Assembly: GCA_946409635.1 (NCBI GenBank)
Contig: CAMJXD010000004.1
Location: forward strand, 91,322-155,321
Reading direction: 5' to 3'
Length of the DNA stretch: 64,000 nt
DNA from: an uncultured Prevotellaceae bacterium
Lineage (GTDB): Bacteria; Bacteroidota; Bacteroidia; Bacteroidales; Muribaculaceae
Shown here in pieces: positions 17,517 through 26,388 of this stretch. Position numbers and translations under genes: made by a program. How positions within the stretch are numbered: position 1 is the stretch's first letter; each line of letters begins with the position of its first letter. The notes beneath the pieces are model-generated. The model searched no databases. It was not told where the DNA came from and saw only the letters and a list, made by a program, of their open reading frames with translations.

Positions 17517-17957
17517 TTAGTCTTTCTTCTCTTCGGGAGCATCTTCTTCGGCGGGAGCATCCTCTTCTTTGGGCGTGAACTCAGTGATGCCGGCACCAAC
17601 CAGGATGTTATACCAGGAGATGATTTTCTTGATGTCGCTGTTGTGTACACGCTCGGCGTCCCAGTTTTCAAGAACACCGTTCATGAACTCGTGCAACTGG
17701 TCGGGGGTAGCGATTGCCTTGGCGTCAATAGCCTTGTTGTCATATTTCTTGCCAATGTTCTCAAAAACCGTTGACAGGGGCGTGTCTTCAGTAGTGGTGA
17801 AGATGGAGATATCTCCCAGCGACATCACGCGTTCACGGGAGTGAACGGGGAAGCGCCTGTTGTCGGCAAGGCCTTCGACGAGCAGCATGTTCTTGCCGTA
17901 AGATACCAGTTTGTAGAGTCCGGGACGTCCCGAGATTGATAAAATTTTCTTCAGCAT
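17517..17957 (-). CDS. DUF5606 family protein
   Basis: A 146-residue cytoplasmic protein with the N terminus LKKILSISGRPGLYKLVSYG, which is characteristic of a small Bacteroidetes family of unknown function (DUF5606). The next 45 residues look like an SH3-like or Tudor-like barrel (MLLVEGLADNRRFPVHS), followed by a helical part and a C-terminal acidic tail (EEDAPAEEDAPEEKKD). Its place after coaE, ybbR, yajC and nusB on the same strand is the usual Bacteroidales order. No catalytic residue is apparent. Confidence 0.8.
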   Translation of the reverse strand: MLKKILSISGRPGLYKLVSYGKNMLLVEGLADNRRFPVHSRERVMSLGDISIFTTTEDTPLSTVFENIGKKYDNKAIDAKAIATPDQLHEFMNGVLENWDAERVHNSDIKKIISWYNILVGAGITEFTPKEEDAPAEEDAPEEKKD

Positions 17958-18007
17958 AATGTTGATTTAATAATGTTGATTTTAAAGTAGTTGTTTAGTA
18001 ATTCTTA

Positions 18008-18583
18008 TCAGTTGAGCAGTTGCAGCACTTGAGGCATCAGGGCATGGTCATTGTCGTTGATGATGACATGCTCACCGCTGGCGACGGCTTCTTCGCCTTG
18101 CTGGGCTGCGATGCGTTCTTGTACTTGCTGAGCCGTGAGCCCGCTGCGTTTCATCACGCGGTCGATGCGCACGTCGGTGGGAGCCGTCACGTGCCACACC
18201 TGATCAACGACTCGGTCCAGCGCCGCAGTGCGCAGCAGCGCTGTCTCGACAAAGGCCAGTCTTGCGTGGTCATGGTCCTGCCGAATAGCCCATTGCTGGA
18301 GGTCGAGTGCTGTTGCGGGATGGACGATGCCATTGAGTGTGGCCAGTGCTGAGTCGTCGGTAAAAGCTCGCGCTGCGAGCCGTTGCCTGTCCAGGGTGCC
18401 GTCGGCCAGATAGATATCATCACCAAAAGCGTGCTTGAGCTGCTGGACGACGTGGGAATCGGTGGCCATGAGTTGCTTGGCACGACTGTCACAGTCATAG
18501 ACCTTATATCCCATGACTTGAAGCAGGCGCGAGACAACACTCTTGCCGCTACCTATACCGCCCGTGATGGCAATGAGTTTCAT
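18008..18583 (-). CDS. coaE: Dephospho-CoA kinase
   Basis: A 191-residue P-loop kinase performing the last step of CoA synthesis. The Walker A segment is GGIGSGKSVVSR at residues 7-18; the CoA-substrate region DCDSRAKQL follows near residue 34, and IVHPA and the lid region RVMKRSGLTAQQVQERIAAQ are present. The start overlaps the end of the YbbR-like gene by 4 bp, so the two are translationally coupled. Confidence 0.95.
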   Translation of the reverse strand: MKLIAITGGIGSGKSVVSRLLQVMGYKVYDCDSRAKQLMATDSHVVQQLKHAFGDDIYLADGTLDRQRLAARAFTDDSALATLNGIVHPATALDLQQWAIRQDHDHARLAFVETALLRTAALDRVVDQVWHVTAPTDVRIDRVMKRSGLTAQQVQERIAAQQGEEAVASGEHVIINDNDHALMPQVLQLLN

Positions 18584-19545
18584 CTGGTCGTCTCAATGAT
18601 GTATTCCACACTGTCCTGTGACAACTTGACATCTTGATAGGCCGCTGGCATCTCTCCGATCATCACCTTCACCTTGTTGCCTGATGCATTGAAGTCTACC
18701 GACTGGTAGTCAACGACGATGGTTATGCCCGATTCGTCCTTGATGCGGCTCACCGGAGTACGGTAAGTCACCTTGACATCGCTGGGGAAAAGCAGCATTT
18801 TCACTCCCGGAGGTGCATTGCGCACGTCAATCTTAATGTTGCGAGACTGGGATTTCATCTTCTCGATGGGAACCATGATGTCGATGGCTTGTGGCTCAAA
18901 GACTGCATCCTTGATTTTGGCAATCCAGACCCTGCGGCGCAGCGTGTCGGTAAGATCTGTTTCCTTGACGTGGTGGGTATACACTTCGTTGATCTGACTC
19001 AACGTCTGGGCATCGCTAAAGACCATCACGGAGTCTTGGCTCTGGATGAGTGCTCCATACTGGGTGTAGTCCTCACGAGGCTCGACAATGATGTCGGCCC
19101 TGACGGGTACCAGCTTGCCCGGCAGATCGGTGAACTTGATGTTGATGCTGCTGGGCAGCACGTTGATAATTTCAGCGTTCTTATTCAGGATATGTCCCAG
19201 TGCTTCCTTGAGGTGGCTCTCATCTACCTTAAAGGTATAGGAGCCGTCGCTATAGTCCCTGAAGTTGAGACTGAGCGAAGGCGCCTTGCGGAAGAAGTAA
19301 TTGAAGAACCTGTAGCCACGATCCTTGACAGTGATGCTCAAGGTATCAGGCACGTTGGTGAGCAGATGCACGCTGTCGGGCACGTTGATCTCGACTGGGA
19401 CTTTCATCTCGAGCTGAATGTCGCTATTAAAAGTGAGGAAACTCCAGAATATGGCTGATATTACCACAAACATAATATAAAGCAGCGCCGACCTCATGCG
19501 AGGCGACTGTTGCAGTTTATTACGGATCCTATCCCAGAATTTCAT
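18580..19545 (-). CDS. YbbR/CdaR-like membrane-anchored protein
   Basis: A 321-residue protein with one N-terminal membrane helix (about residues 19-40, ALLYIMFVVISAIFWSFLTF) and an extracytoplasmic region with YbbR-like repeats: VPVEINVPDSVHLLTNVPDTLSITVKD, then a second around VRADIIVEPREDYTQYG, and a third at VRNAPPGVKMLLFPSDVKVTY. YbbR proteins of Firmicutes regulate diadenylate cyclase; in Bacteroidetes the role is not established. The gene sits in the conserved nusB-yajC-ybbR-coaE cluster. Confidence 0.85.
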   Translation of the reverse strand: MKFWDRIRNKLQQSPRMRSALLYIMFVVISAIFWSFLTFNSDIQLEMKVPVEINVPDSVHLLTNVPDTLSITVKDRGYRFFNYFFRKAPSLSLNFRDYSDGSYTFKVDESHLKEALGHILNKNAEIINVLPSSINIKFTDLPGKLVPVRADIIVEPREDYTQYGALIQSQDSVMVFSDAQTLSQINEVYTHHVKETDLTDTLRRRVWIAKIKDAVFEPQAIDIMVPIEKMKSQSRNIKIDVRNAPPGVKMLLFPSDVKVTYRTPVSRIKDESGITIVVDYQSVDFNASGNKVKVMIGEMPAAYQDVKLSQDSVEYIIETTR

Positions 19546-19583
19546 CGTGGTGCGGCATTATGTTCCCAGCAGGAGAACGGGTG

Positions 19584-19928
19584 TTACTTCTTGACGTCGG
19601 CTCCGGTCTCGGCTACATCCTGCATCGACTGATAGATGGAATTCTTGTCGATCTTGATGCGCACACCGTCAGCAATCTCGAGGATGACGGCGTTGTCCTT
19701 GATGTCACGAATGCGGCCATAGATGCCACCGGCGGTCATCACCTTGTCGCCATTCTTGAGGCTGTCGCGGAAGGCGTTGATCTTCTTCTGCTTCTTCTGC
19801 TGTGGAGCGATCATGAAAAAGTAGAAAATGGCGATGAGCGCAATGATCATGATCATGCTGCTCCATCCGCTGCCAGCTGCGCTAGCATCTGCGCCAGCTG
19901 CTGCATCCAGTAAAATCGTGTTAAGCAT
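19584..19928 (-). CDS. yajC: Sec translocase accessory subunit YajC
   Basis: A 114-residue protein with one membrane helix (about residues 24-42, SMIMIIALIAIFYFFMIAP) followed by the conserved QQKKQKKINAFRDSLKNGDKVMTAGGIYGRI, the YajC signature. YajC associates with SecDF and SecYEG. The Ala/Gly-rich N terminus before the helix is slightly longer than in E. coli. It lies between nusB and the YbbR gene. Confidence 0.95.
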   Translation of the reverse strand: MLNTILLDAAAGADASAAGSGWSSMIMIIALIAIFYFFMIAPQQKKQKKINAFRDSLKNGDKVMTAGGIYGRIRDIKDNAVILEIADGVRIKIDKNSIYQSMQDVAETGADVKK

Positions 19929-19972
19929 AATTTCTCGTTATTAAAAGTTGATAGATAATTGATTTTGATTGA

Positions 19973-20905
19973 TTATGGCTTCATGAGCCGACCCTGCTTG
20001 CGCAATTGCTTGACGGCATTGTTGAGGATGCCGTTGACAAACTTGCCGCTGGCAGCGGTGCTGAAGTTCTTGGCCAGCTCGATATACTCGTTGAGCGTCA
20101 CGGCCGTGGGAATCTTGTCGAATGTGAGCAGCTCGGCTATAGCTGTGCACATGATGATGCGGTCCATGAGCACGATGCGGTCCTTGTCCCATCGGCTGTC
20201 CTGCAAGAGCTCGTCGATGAGGTTGTTGCTGTTGGGCATCTGGGTCACCGTGGCACTGAACAATTCCTTGCCGAAATCCCTGTCCTCATCGTCCTTGAAC
20301 ATGGGCATGACGGCCTTGTCGTCACCCTCGGCCATGCGGCGGAATGACTTGCAGACAAACTGGCTCATCATGTCAAGGTCGTCCTCGCTCCAGAACAGTG
20401 AACGCTGCTCAATGGCATCGATCATGTTGTCATCGGGGAGGATGACTTGCTTGATGAGTTGCTGCCAGAGCAGGCTGTCGGCGGTCATCGAATCCTCGTC
20501 ATCAGCCATATAGTCCTTGTAGAGGTCGCTCTTGATGATCTTGTCCAGCATGAGCCGCTCAAAGATGGGGTCATCGTTCCATGTGACGGAGTTCTCCTGG
20601 GCAAACTGCTGGAGCTGTTCGTCATTGGCCAAAGCAGCCACCAGCCTGTTGTTGACAAACTTCATGTTGGGATTGAGCTCCTCCTCGGTTGGCAGGTACT
20701 TGTTGCGGGCCTCGTCCAGGCGCATTTCCTGGATGTGGGTCAATTCCACGGGCAGACGCATCAGGTAGTGATACAGCTCGTAGGTCTTGTCAAGTGAGGC
20801 GTTCAGGTCTTTTAAAGCCTGGTCGAGAGTCCGCTCAGGTCGAGTGAGCATATAGGAGTACAGGTTCTGTACGACTTTGGTCCGGATTAATACGCGATTT
20901 ATCAT
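19973..20905 (-). CDS. nusB: Transcription antitermination factor NusB, long form
   Basis: A 310-residue protein whose C-terminal third (from about residue 195) carries the NusB helical fold, with DRIVLMDRIIMCTAIAELLTFDKIPTAVTLNEYIELAKNFSTAASGKFVNGILNNAVKQL. E. coli NusB has about 140 residues; the long N-terminal helical extension is normal for Bacteroidetes. NusB binds boxA RNA with NusE to support rRNA transcription. It is the first gene of its cluster and has a good promoter upstream (20928-20958). Confidence 0.93.
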   Translation of the reverse strand: MINRVLIRTKVVQNLYSYMLTRPERTLDQALKDLNASLDKTYELYHYLMRLPVELTHIQEMRLDEARNKYLPTEEELNPNMKFVNNRLVAALANDEQLQQFAQENSVTWNDDPIFERLMLDKIIKSDLYKDYMADDEDSMTADSLLWQQLIKQVILPDDNMIDAIEQRSLFWSEDDLDMMSQFVCKSFRRMAEGDDKAVMPMFKDDEDRDFGKELFSATVTQMPNSNNLIDELLQDSRWDKDRIVLMDRIIMCTAIAELLTFDKIPTAVTLNEYIELAKNFSTAASGKFVNGILNNAVKQLRKQGRLMKP

Positions 20906-20927
20906 ATTCTTTTTAAGTTTGAACTTG

Positions 20928-20958
20928 CAAAGTTAGTGATTTTTGGCGGCTCGGGCAA
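20928..20958 (-). promoter_or_regulatory. Promoter of the nusB-yajC-ybbR-coaE cluster
   Basis: On the minus strand a -33 TTG (20958-20956) and a -7 TAACTTTG (20935-20928) are 20 bp apart, matching the Bacteroidetes primary-sigma consensus, 22 bp before nusB. Confidence 0.65.
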
Positions 20959-20971
20959 CTTTAGGGCCGTT

Positions 20972-21730
20972 TTAATTGACTTGCTGATTGTCGTTGAGTC
21001 GCTGCCTGACCACTTCATAGATCATGATGCCGCCGGCTACCGACACGTTGAGCGAGTTAATGTGTCCGAATTCAGGGATGAAGACGCGGGTGTCGCACAA
21101 CTTCATGATTTCGGGCGAGATGCCCTTGTCCTCGGCGCCAAGTACGATGGCAACCGGCCCCGTGTAGTCGGCCGCGGTGTAAGACGTGGCGTTCTTGTCG
21201 CTGGTGCCCACAATCTTGAATCCGCTGTCGCGCAAGAACTTCACGGCATTGACCAGATTGTGCTCGCGGCACACGGGCAGATAGTTGAGTGCTCCCGCCG
21301 AAGTCTTGACAGCGTCGGCATTGACGCTGACGCTCTCGCGGTCGGGGATGACGATGGCACTGACACCTGCGCACTCACAGGTGCGAGCCACGGCACCGAA
21401 GTTGCGGACATCGGTCACACCGTCCAGAACGACGATGAACGGGTTCTCGCCGTCGTCGAACAGTTGCGGCACCAGCTGCTCGACGCGGTAGTAGGTTACA
21501 GCCGCCATCATGGCGAGCACGCCCTGATGATTGCGACGGGTGATGCGGTCGATCTTCTGGACAGGCACGCGTTGCACGGGCACCTGCAAGGCGCGAGCGC
21601 GGTCGATGATTTCCTGTGCGGTGTCGTTGTTCAACGTCTTGCTCAAGAATATCTTGTCGATGTCCTTACCGGCATCAATGGCTTCAAGAACGGCATGTAT
21701 GCCGTAGATGTACTGGGTCTTGTCAATCAT
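20972..21730 (-). CDS. rlmB: 23S rRNA (guanosine-2'-O)-methyltransferase, RlmB/TrmH family
   Basis: A 252-residue SPOUT-class RNA 2'-O-methyltransferase. The N-terminal substrate-binding part (YIYGIHAVLEAIDAGKDIDKIFL) precedes the catalytic knot with LDGVTDVRNFGAVARTCECAGV, in which Asn and Arg are the family's catalytic-site residues, and then VAIVLGAEDKGIS and IPEFGHINSLNVSVAGGIMIYE. Features are those of RlmB (Gm2251), though TrmH paralogues share them. Its start overlaps the recN end by 8 bp. Confidence 0.93.
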   Translation of the reverse strand: MIDKTQYIYGIHAVLEAIDAGKDIDKIFLSKTLNNDTAQEIIDRARALQVPVQRVPVQKIDRITRRNHQGVLAMMAAVTYYRVEQLVPQLFDDGENPFIVVLDGVTDVRNFGAVARTCECAGVSAIVIPDRESVSVNADAVKTSAGALNYLPVCREHNLVNAVKFLRDSGFKIVGTSDKNATSYTAADYTGPVAIVLGAEDKGISPEIMKLCDTRVFIPEFGHINSLNVSVAGGIMIYEVVRQRLNDNQQVN

Positions 21731-23393
21731 GTTTCTGTTGGTGTTTAATCAGCGATTTTGCGTTTTCGATGGCTGCCTGGTCCAAGTCTTTGCCGCTGAG
21801 CATGCGAGCGACTTCCATGACATGCTCCTCCTGGTTGAGTGTCTCGACGCGGGTGAGTGTCTCGTGCTCGGTATCGGTTTTGTAAACGCGCAGGTGGTGC
21901 ATGCCGTTGGCGGCGACTTGTGGCAGGTGAGTGATGGCAATGACCTGGATGGTCTGGGCAATGCCAGCCATCATCTCGCCAATCATGTTGGCCACATCAC
22001 CGCTGACGCCCGTGTCCACCTCGTCAAAGATGATACTGGGCAGCTGCATGTGTCGGGCGATAATGGTCTTGATGCACAACATCACTCGGGATATCTCACC
22101 GCCCGAAGCTGTGTCTTTTACAGGCATGGGGCGCTGATTCTTGTTGAACGACATCATGAACTCAATGCTGTCGGTTCCCGACGGGGTCAGGTCAGTTGAC
22201 GTGAATTCCACTTCAAAGGCCAGGTTCTTCATGCCCAGCGGGCTGGCCAATGCGAGCAATTCACTCTTGAAACGCTCGGCGGCCGCATGTCTGCTGTCTG
22301 TGAGTTGTTGAGCTAGTCGGGTCGCAGCCGTCTTGCATGCAGCAACTTTGGCCTGAAGCTCTTCGATAATGTCGTCGTTATGGTCTATTTCTCCCAGCTG
22401 GCTTTCGTAGTCATGCTGGATGTCAAGCAGTTGATTGACATCTTGGGCATTGTGCTTGCGCAACTGGGTATAGATGCTGCTGAGGCGGTCATCCACACGC
22501 GCCAGTTCGGCCGGATCGTCGTTCAGGGTGTCGATAATTCCGTTCAGGCTCTGAGCTATATCCTTGAGGTCGATGAGAGCCGTGTGCACTCTGGCGGCCA
22601 TGCCCTCCACATCGGTGAGATGTCGCTCACTGTCCTCTAGTCGTTGCACTACCATGGACAGACGCTCAAGGATGTTGCTCTCGTTACCGTCAAGCTCATT
22701 CTCGACGTTCCACAAGTCCTCCTTGAGTTGGGTGATGTTGCTCAGCTTGCTTTGTAGCGCTTCAAGTTGCTTGTCTTCATCGGGCTGGAGATTTAGCTCG
22801 TGCAACTGGTCGAGCTGGAAACGGATGTAATCCTCGTTCTGCCGCAACTGTTCCATAGCACGGCGCGTATCCTCGAGCTGCCGCAAGGCGTCGCGATACT
22901 CTTGATAAGTCGTGCGGTAATTGTCCAGAGTCGCCTGGTTGCCAGCGATGCTGTCCAGTATAGACAACTGGAAGGACTCACGAGAGAGCAGCATGTTGCT
23001 GTGCTGGGAATGGATGTCGAGCAAGCGTGTGCCCAACTCGCGCAGCGTAGCCAGTGGCACAGGCGTGTCGTTGATGAAGGCGCGTGAGCGACCCGAAGGT
23101 GACAATTCACGTCTCATCAGGCACTCGTGCTCGTCCCAGTCGATGTCGTTCTCGTCAAAGAACCGTTCCAGGCCATAGCCGGCGATGTCGAACGTTGCCT
23201 CGACAATGGTCTTGGCCGACGAGTCGCGGATGGCCCTGGTGTCGGCTCGCTCTCCCAGAATGAGCGACAAGGCCCCCAGGATGATAGATTTGCCGGCACC
23301 AGTCTCGCCGGTGATAATCGTGAGTCCGTCGTCAAACAGGATGTCGAGCCTGTCGATGAGCGCATAGTTAGCGATGTGCAGTCGTTTAATCAT
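21723..23393 (-). CDS. recN: DNA repair protein RecN
   Basis: A 556-residue SMC-like ATPase of double-strand break repair, the usual RecN length. The N terminus IKRLHIANYALIDRLDILFDDGLTIITGETGAGKS holds the Walker A at about residues 29-36. Two coiled-coil stretches follow (about 150-230 and 270-370), then the signature TASGGEISRVMLCIKTI and Walker B IIFDEVDTGVSGDVA. It is in the Bacteroidales cluster rlmB-recN-porD-coaBC-exonuclease-dnaN. Confidence 0.97.
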   Translation of the reverse strand: MIKRLHIANYALIDRLDILFDDGLTIITGETGAGKSIILGALSLILGERADTRAIRDSSAKTIVEATFDIAGYGLERFFDENDIDWDEHECLMRRELSPSGRSRAFINDTPVPLATLRELGTRLLDIHSQHSNMLLSRESFQLSILDSIAGNQATLDNYRTTYQEYRDALRQLEDTRRAMEQLRQNEDYIRFQLDQLHELNLQPDEDKQLEALQSKLSNITQLKEDLWNVENELDGNESNILERLSMVVQRLEDSERHLTDVEGMAARVHTALIDLKDIAQSLNGIIDTLNDDPAELARVDDRLSSIYTQLRKHNAQDVNQLLDIQHDYESQLGEIDHNDDIIEELQAKVAACKTAATRLAQQLTDSRHAAAERFKSELLALASPLGMKNLAFEVEFTSTDLTPSGTDSIEFMMSFNKNQRPMPVKDTASGGEISRVMLCIKTIIARHMQLPSIIFDEVDTGVSGDVANMIGEMMAGIAQTIQVIAITHLPQVAANGMHHLRVYKTDTEHETLTRVETLNQEEHVMEVARMLSGKDLDQAAIENAKSLIKHQQKHD

Positions 23394-23410
23394 TTACACA
23401 TCAAGTGGTT

Positions 23411-24334
23411 TTAGTTGCTGGATTGTTGTTTAATCTGTTCCAATCGCTTGTTCTCACTGGGGTAAACCTGGTACAGCATTTCGTAGACCGATTCCTTCTC
23501 GGTCGTGTTGGCTTTGCTGTAGATGTTGACGAGCTCGTCGAGCTTGGCGTCCTTGAACATGGTCAAGCACACCGACAGCGGCGCCACGTCATAGATTTTG
23601 GCCAGGTTCTCAAGTGTGTGTGTAATTGTTGAGCGTCCCTTGTCGACGGTGACCACCATCTGATCCAGCCCCATGCGATGATAGTCGTAGAGCATCTGCC
23701 TGATGGGCGCCGTCTTGGTGTCGGTAAAAGCGCTGAGTACGGCACTGCGGTTAGTGTTGTCCTCAAAGGCCTTCCATCCGGTTTCGCTAGTGCTTTGAGC
23801 CAAGCGGACGACGTTGGCCGCACGTTCATAGTATGGATCTCCACCCTTGAGCTCAAAGGTGTCAAAGTCCATAGCTATGATCATGTAGGCCCAGAAGTTG
23901 AGGATGGCCGTGAGATTATCTTCCATCTCCATCTCAGAGAACGTGAGAGGCCGTCCGCTCTCATAGGTGAAGTTGAGCTTTGTGTCCCTGAAGTTGATGA
24001 TGGCCGTGGTGTAGGAACTGTTGAAGACAGGCCGTTGAGACTGTATCTGCAGGTCGCCCTGCATGACTCCGGTAGCGTCGTCCCAAGAGCTGAGGGTGAG
24101 CAAGAGTTTGCAGTAAATCTTCTCGTTGGTGCCAAAAGTGGCGTTGGTCCACTTGGTCGTGTTCATATAATCGGTGATGGCCTGTTTGAGGTCATTGAAC
24201 ACATCCCTGCTGCCGTTGGAAATCTTGTCACTGTTGACCTCGACCTCACAATTGAGCTCGGTTGCCTCGTCGTCGGCAACGGCCCACAGGCAGCAAGTCA
24301 TTGCCATCACAATCATCAATAGTACTTTCTTCAT
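23411..24334 (-). CDS. PorD-like DUF4835 exported protein
   Basis: A 307-residue protein with signal peptide (MKKVLLMIVMAMTCCLWAVA) and a mature part that starts ELNCEVEVNSDKISN, typical of DUF4835. Members include PorD of Porphyromonas gingivalis, needed for type IX secretion, which fits the presence of sprA in this window. Supporting family segments are the early VFNDLKQAITDYMNTTKWT and the middle FNFWAYMIIAMDFDTFELKGG-like stretch (observed here as NFWAYMIIAMDFDTF). The stop overlaps the coaBC start by 4 bp. Direct participation in secretion is inferred. Confidence 0.88.
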   Translation of the reverse strand: MKKVLLMIVMAMTCCLWAVADDEATELNCEVEVNSDKISNGSRDVFNDLKQAITDYMNTTKWTNATFGTNEKIYCKLLLTLSSWDDATGVMQGDLQIQSQRPVFNSSYTTAIINFRDTKLNFTYESGRPLTFSEMEMEDNLTAILNFWAYMIIAMDFDTFELKGGDPYYERAANVVRLAQSTSETGWKAFEDNTNRSAVLSAFTDTKTAPIRQMLYDYHRMGLDQMVVTVDKGRSTITHTLENLAKIYDVAPLSVCLTMFKDAKLDELVNIYSKANTTEKESVYEMLYQVYPSENKRLEQIKQQSSN

Positions 24335-25539
24335 CGCTTTGACAGATACTTGTGTAGAACATCAACAATGTCATGGGCCACATCGCGTTTTGACTTGCAG
24401 GAGCCCTCGATAGTCTCGCCGCCATCGGTGAAAATGGTTACCTTGTTGGTGTCGACCTGGAAACCGGCATTTTTGTCGCGCAATGAGTTCATAACGATGA
24501 AATTCAGATTTTTGCGTTGCAGTTTGCTTTGCGCGTTCACATGTTCGTTGTCGGTTTCCAGGGCAAATCCCACGCTCACCTGATCAGGCCTCTTGGCTTG
24601 TCCCACCGCACGGGCAATGTCGGGATTGGGAGTGAGGTGCAGCACCGGAGCTGCATCTTTTTCCCGCTTGATTTTCTTGTCGGCGACATTGTCGACGCGG
24701 TAGTCGGCGACTGCGGCACACAGGATGATGGCATCGCTGCCTGGCAGAGCCTGCATGACGGCGTCATGCATTTCTACAGCCGTGGTCACATCGATGCGCT
24801 TGATGCCCGGATGGTCGGCCTTGATGGTGACGGGCCCTGAAACAAGTGTCACCTGTGCGCCACGGCTGGCGCACTCCTCGGCCAGGGCATATCCCATCTT
24901 GCCCGACGAGAAGTTGCTGATGTAGCGCACGGGGTCAATCTTCTCGACCGTGGGTCCGGCTGTGATGATGACATGTCGGCCTTGCAAGTCCTGCTGAGCA
25001 GTAAAGAAGTCGTCAAGCACCTTGACGATGTTCTCGGGCTCTTCCATGCGTCCCTTGCCAATGAGGTGGCTCGCCAGTTCCCCGGCAGCCGGCTCAATGA
25101 TGTGGTTGCCATAGCTGCGCAGCAGTTCCAGGTTGCGCAGCGTGCTCGGGTGACGCATCATGTCCAGGTCCATAGCCGGGGCGACAAACACGGGTGCCTT
25201 GGCCGAGAGATATGTCGTCACGAGCATATTGTCGGCCACACCATTGGCCATCTTGCCGATAGTGGAGGCTGTAGCAGGGGCGACAACCATAGCGTCGGCC
25301 CATAGGCCCAGGTCAACATGGCTGTTCCACTGCCCAGTGTTGGCGGTGAAGAACTCGCTGATGACAGGCTTTCCGCTCAACGTCGAGAGAGTGAGCGGCT
25401 GTATAAACTGCTTGGCATTGGGAGTCATGATAACCTGCACCTCGGCTCCGGCCTTGATGAGCAGACGCGTGAGCGATGCACACTTGTAGGCTGCTATGCC
25501 TCCAGTGATGCCCAGGATGATGTGCTTGCCTTTCAACAT
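24331..25539 (-). CDS. coaBC: Bifunctional phosphopantothenoylcysteine decarboxylase / synthetase
   Basis: A 402-residue CoaBC (Dfp) protein. The N-terminal CoaC half binds FMN (LGITGGIAAYKCASLTRLL) and contains the active-site SHVDLGLWAD region and VAPAMDLDM, here with Asp where many homologues have Asn (PAMNxxM). The C-terminal CoaB half has ITAGPTVEKIDPVRYISNFSSGKMGYALAEE and ILCAAVADYRV. It makes 4'-phosphopantetheine from phosphopantothenate and cysteine, two steps before CoaE, encoded 6 kb away. Confidence 0.95.
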   Translation of the reverse strand: MLKGKHIILGITGGIAAYKCASLTRLLIKAGAEVQVIMTPNAKQFIQPLTLSTLSGKPVISEFFTANTGQWNSHVDLGLWADAMVVAPATASTIGKMANGVADNMLVTTYLSAKAPVFVAPAMDLDMMRHPSTLRNLELLRSYGNHIIEPAAGELASHLIGKGRMEEPENIVKVLDDFFTAQQDLQGRHVIITAGPTVEKIDPVRYISNFSSGKMGYALAEECASRGAQVTLVSGPVTIKADHPGIKRIDVTTAVEMHDAVMQALPGSDAIILCAAVADYRVDNVADKKIKREKDAAPVLHLTPNPDIARAVGQAKRPDQVSVGFALETDNEHVNAQSKLQRKNLNFIVMNSLRDKNAGFQVDTNKVTIFTDGGETIEGSCKSKRDVAHDIVDVLHKYLSKR

Positions 25540-25568
25540 GATGCAATCAGGAATGGTAATAAAAAGCG

Positions 25569-26351
25569 TTATTTCTTCTTGTACTGGATGTAGAGGCGGG
25601 TGATGACCTGCTTGGTGTTTTCGGCAAAGTCACTTTTCATCATCCAGTCATAGTAGCCCAGGTCGAGCTTGGTGAAGACTTCCTCGACCGTTTTGCCGCG
25701 ATGCTTGCCAAAGTTGAAGACGGGCCTTTTCTGCTCATCATAGATGATGCGGCCGGCCAAGTCTACATTGCGGTTGTGGGAAGAATACTGTGACAGGTAG
25801 TCTACGTCATTGAGCAATGGTTCGGCATCGTTGGCGTAGTGGTCGAGCTGAGCCTTGAGCACCTCGAGCGTCGTGCGTGCATCGTCATTGGCCGAGTGGT
25901 GATGCTGCATGGGGTGCCCGCAGTAGAAGATGCAGGCGGCCTCCAGGTCTCGCTTTTCACGCTTGTGGTAGATGGTCTGGACGTCGATAAACTTGTGGCT
26001 CGACGGGTCGAACTGTATTCCGGCCCGGCTCATCTCTTGTGCCAGCAGGGGGATGTCGAAGTGGTTGCTGTTGAATCCGGCGATGTCACTGCCTTCAAAC
26101 ACACGGGCCACATCGTGGGCTCGCTGCTTGAATGTGGGCTTGTCCTTCACGTCCTCGTCGGTGATCCCATGCACGTCGATGGCCTGCTGAGGTATCTTTT
26201 TCTCAGGATTGAAACGAAGTGTGTCGCTTTCCTCGCGGCCACCGGGGAAAACCTTGACGTAAGACAACTCGATGATGCGGTCCTCAGTGATGTTGAGTCC
26301 GGTCGATTCCAAGTCAAAGACTACCAGTGGTCTTTTAAGATTCAATTCCAT
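25569..26351 (-). CDS. 3'-5' exonuclease, DnaQ/DEDDh family
   Basis: A 260-residue exonuclease with the DEDD residues in order: VVFDLESTGLN (Asp and Glu at about residues 13 and 15), IAGFNSNHFDIPLL (Asp near 95), and HHSANDDARTTLEVL (His and Asp near 150). The remainder includes a C-terminal helix-rich region with FNFGKHRGKTVEEVF, resembling the add-on domain of Bacteroidetes DnaQ-like proteins. It lies just downstream of dnaN, whose product is the sliding clamp, suggesting a role in replication or repair. Confidence 0.92.
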   Translation of the reverse strand: MELNLKRPLVVFDLESTGLNITEDRIIELSYVKVFPGGREESDTLRFNPEKKIPQQAIDVHGITDEDVKDKPTFKQRAHDVARVFEGSDIAGFNSNHFDIPLLAQEMSRAGIQFDPSSHKFIDVQTIYHKREKRDLEAACIFYCGHPMQHHHSANDDARTTLEVLKAQLDHYANDAEPLLNDVDYLSQYSSHNRNVDLAGRIIYDEQKRPVFNFGKHRGKTVEEVFTKLDLGYYDWMMKSDFAENTKQVITRLYIQYKKK

Positions 26352-26388
26352 GCTGTGGTTGTGTGATTGATCTTGATGCTGGTGTGCA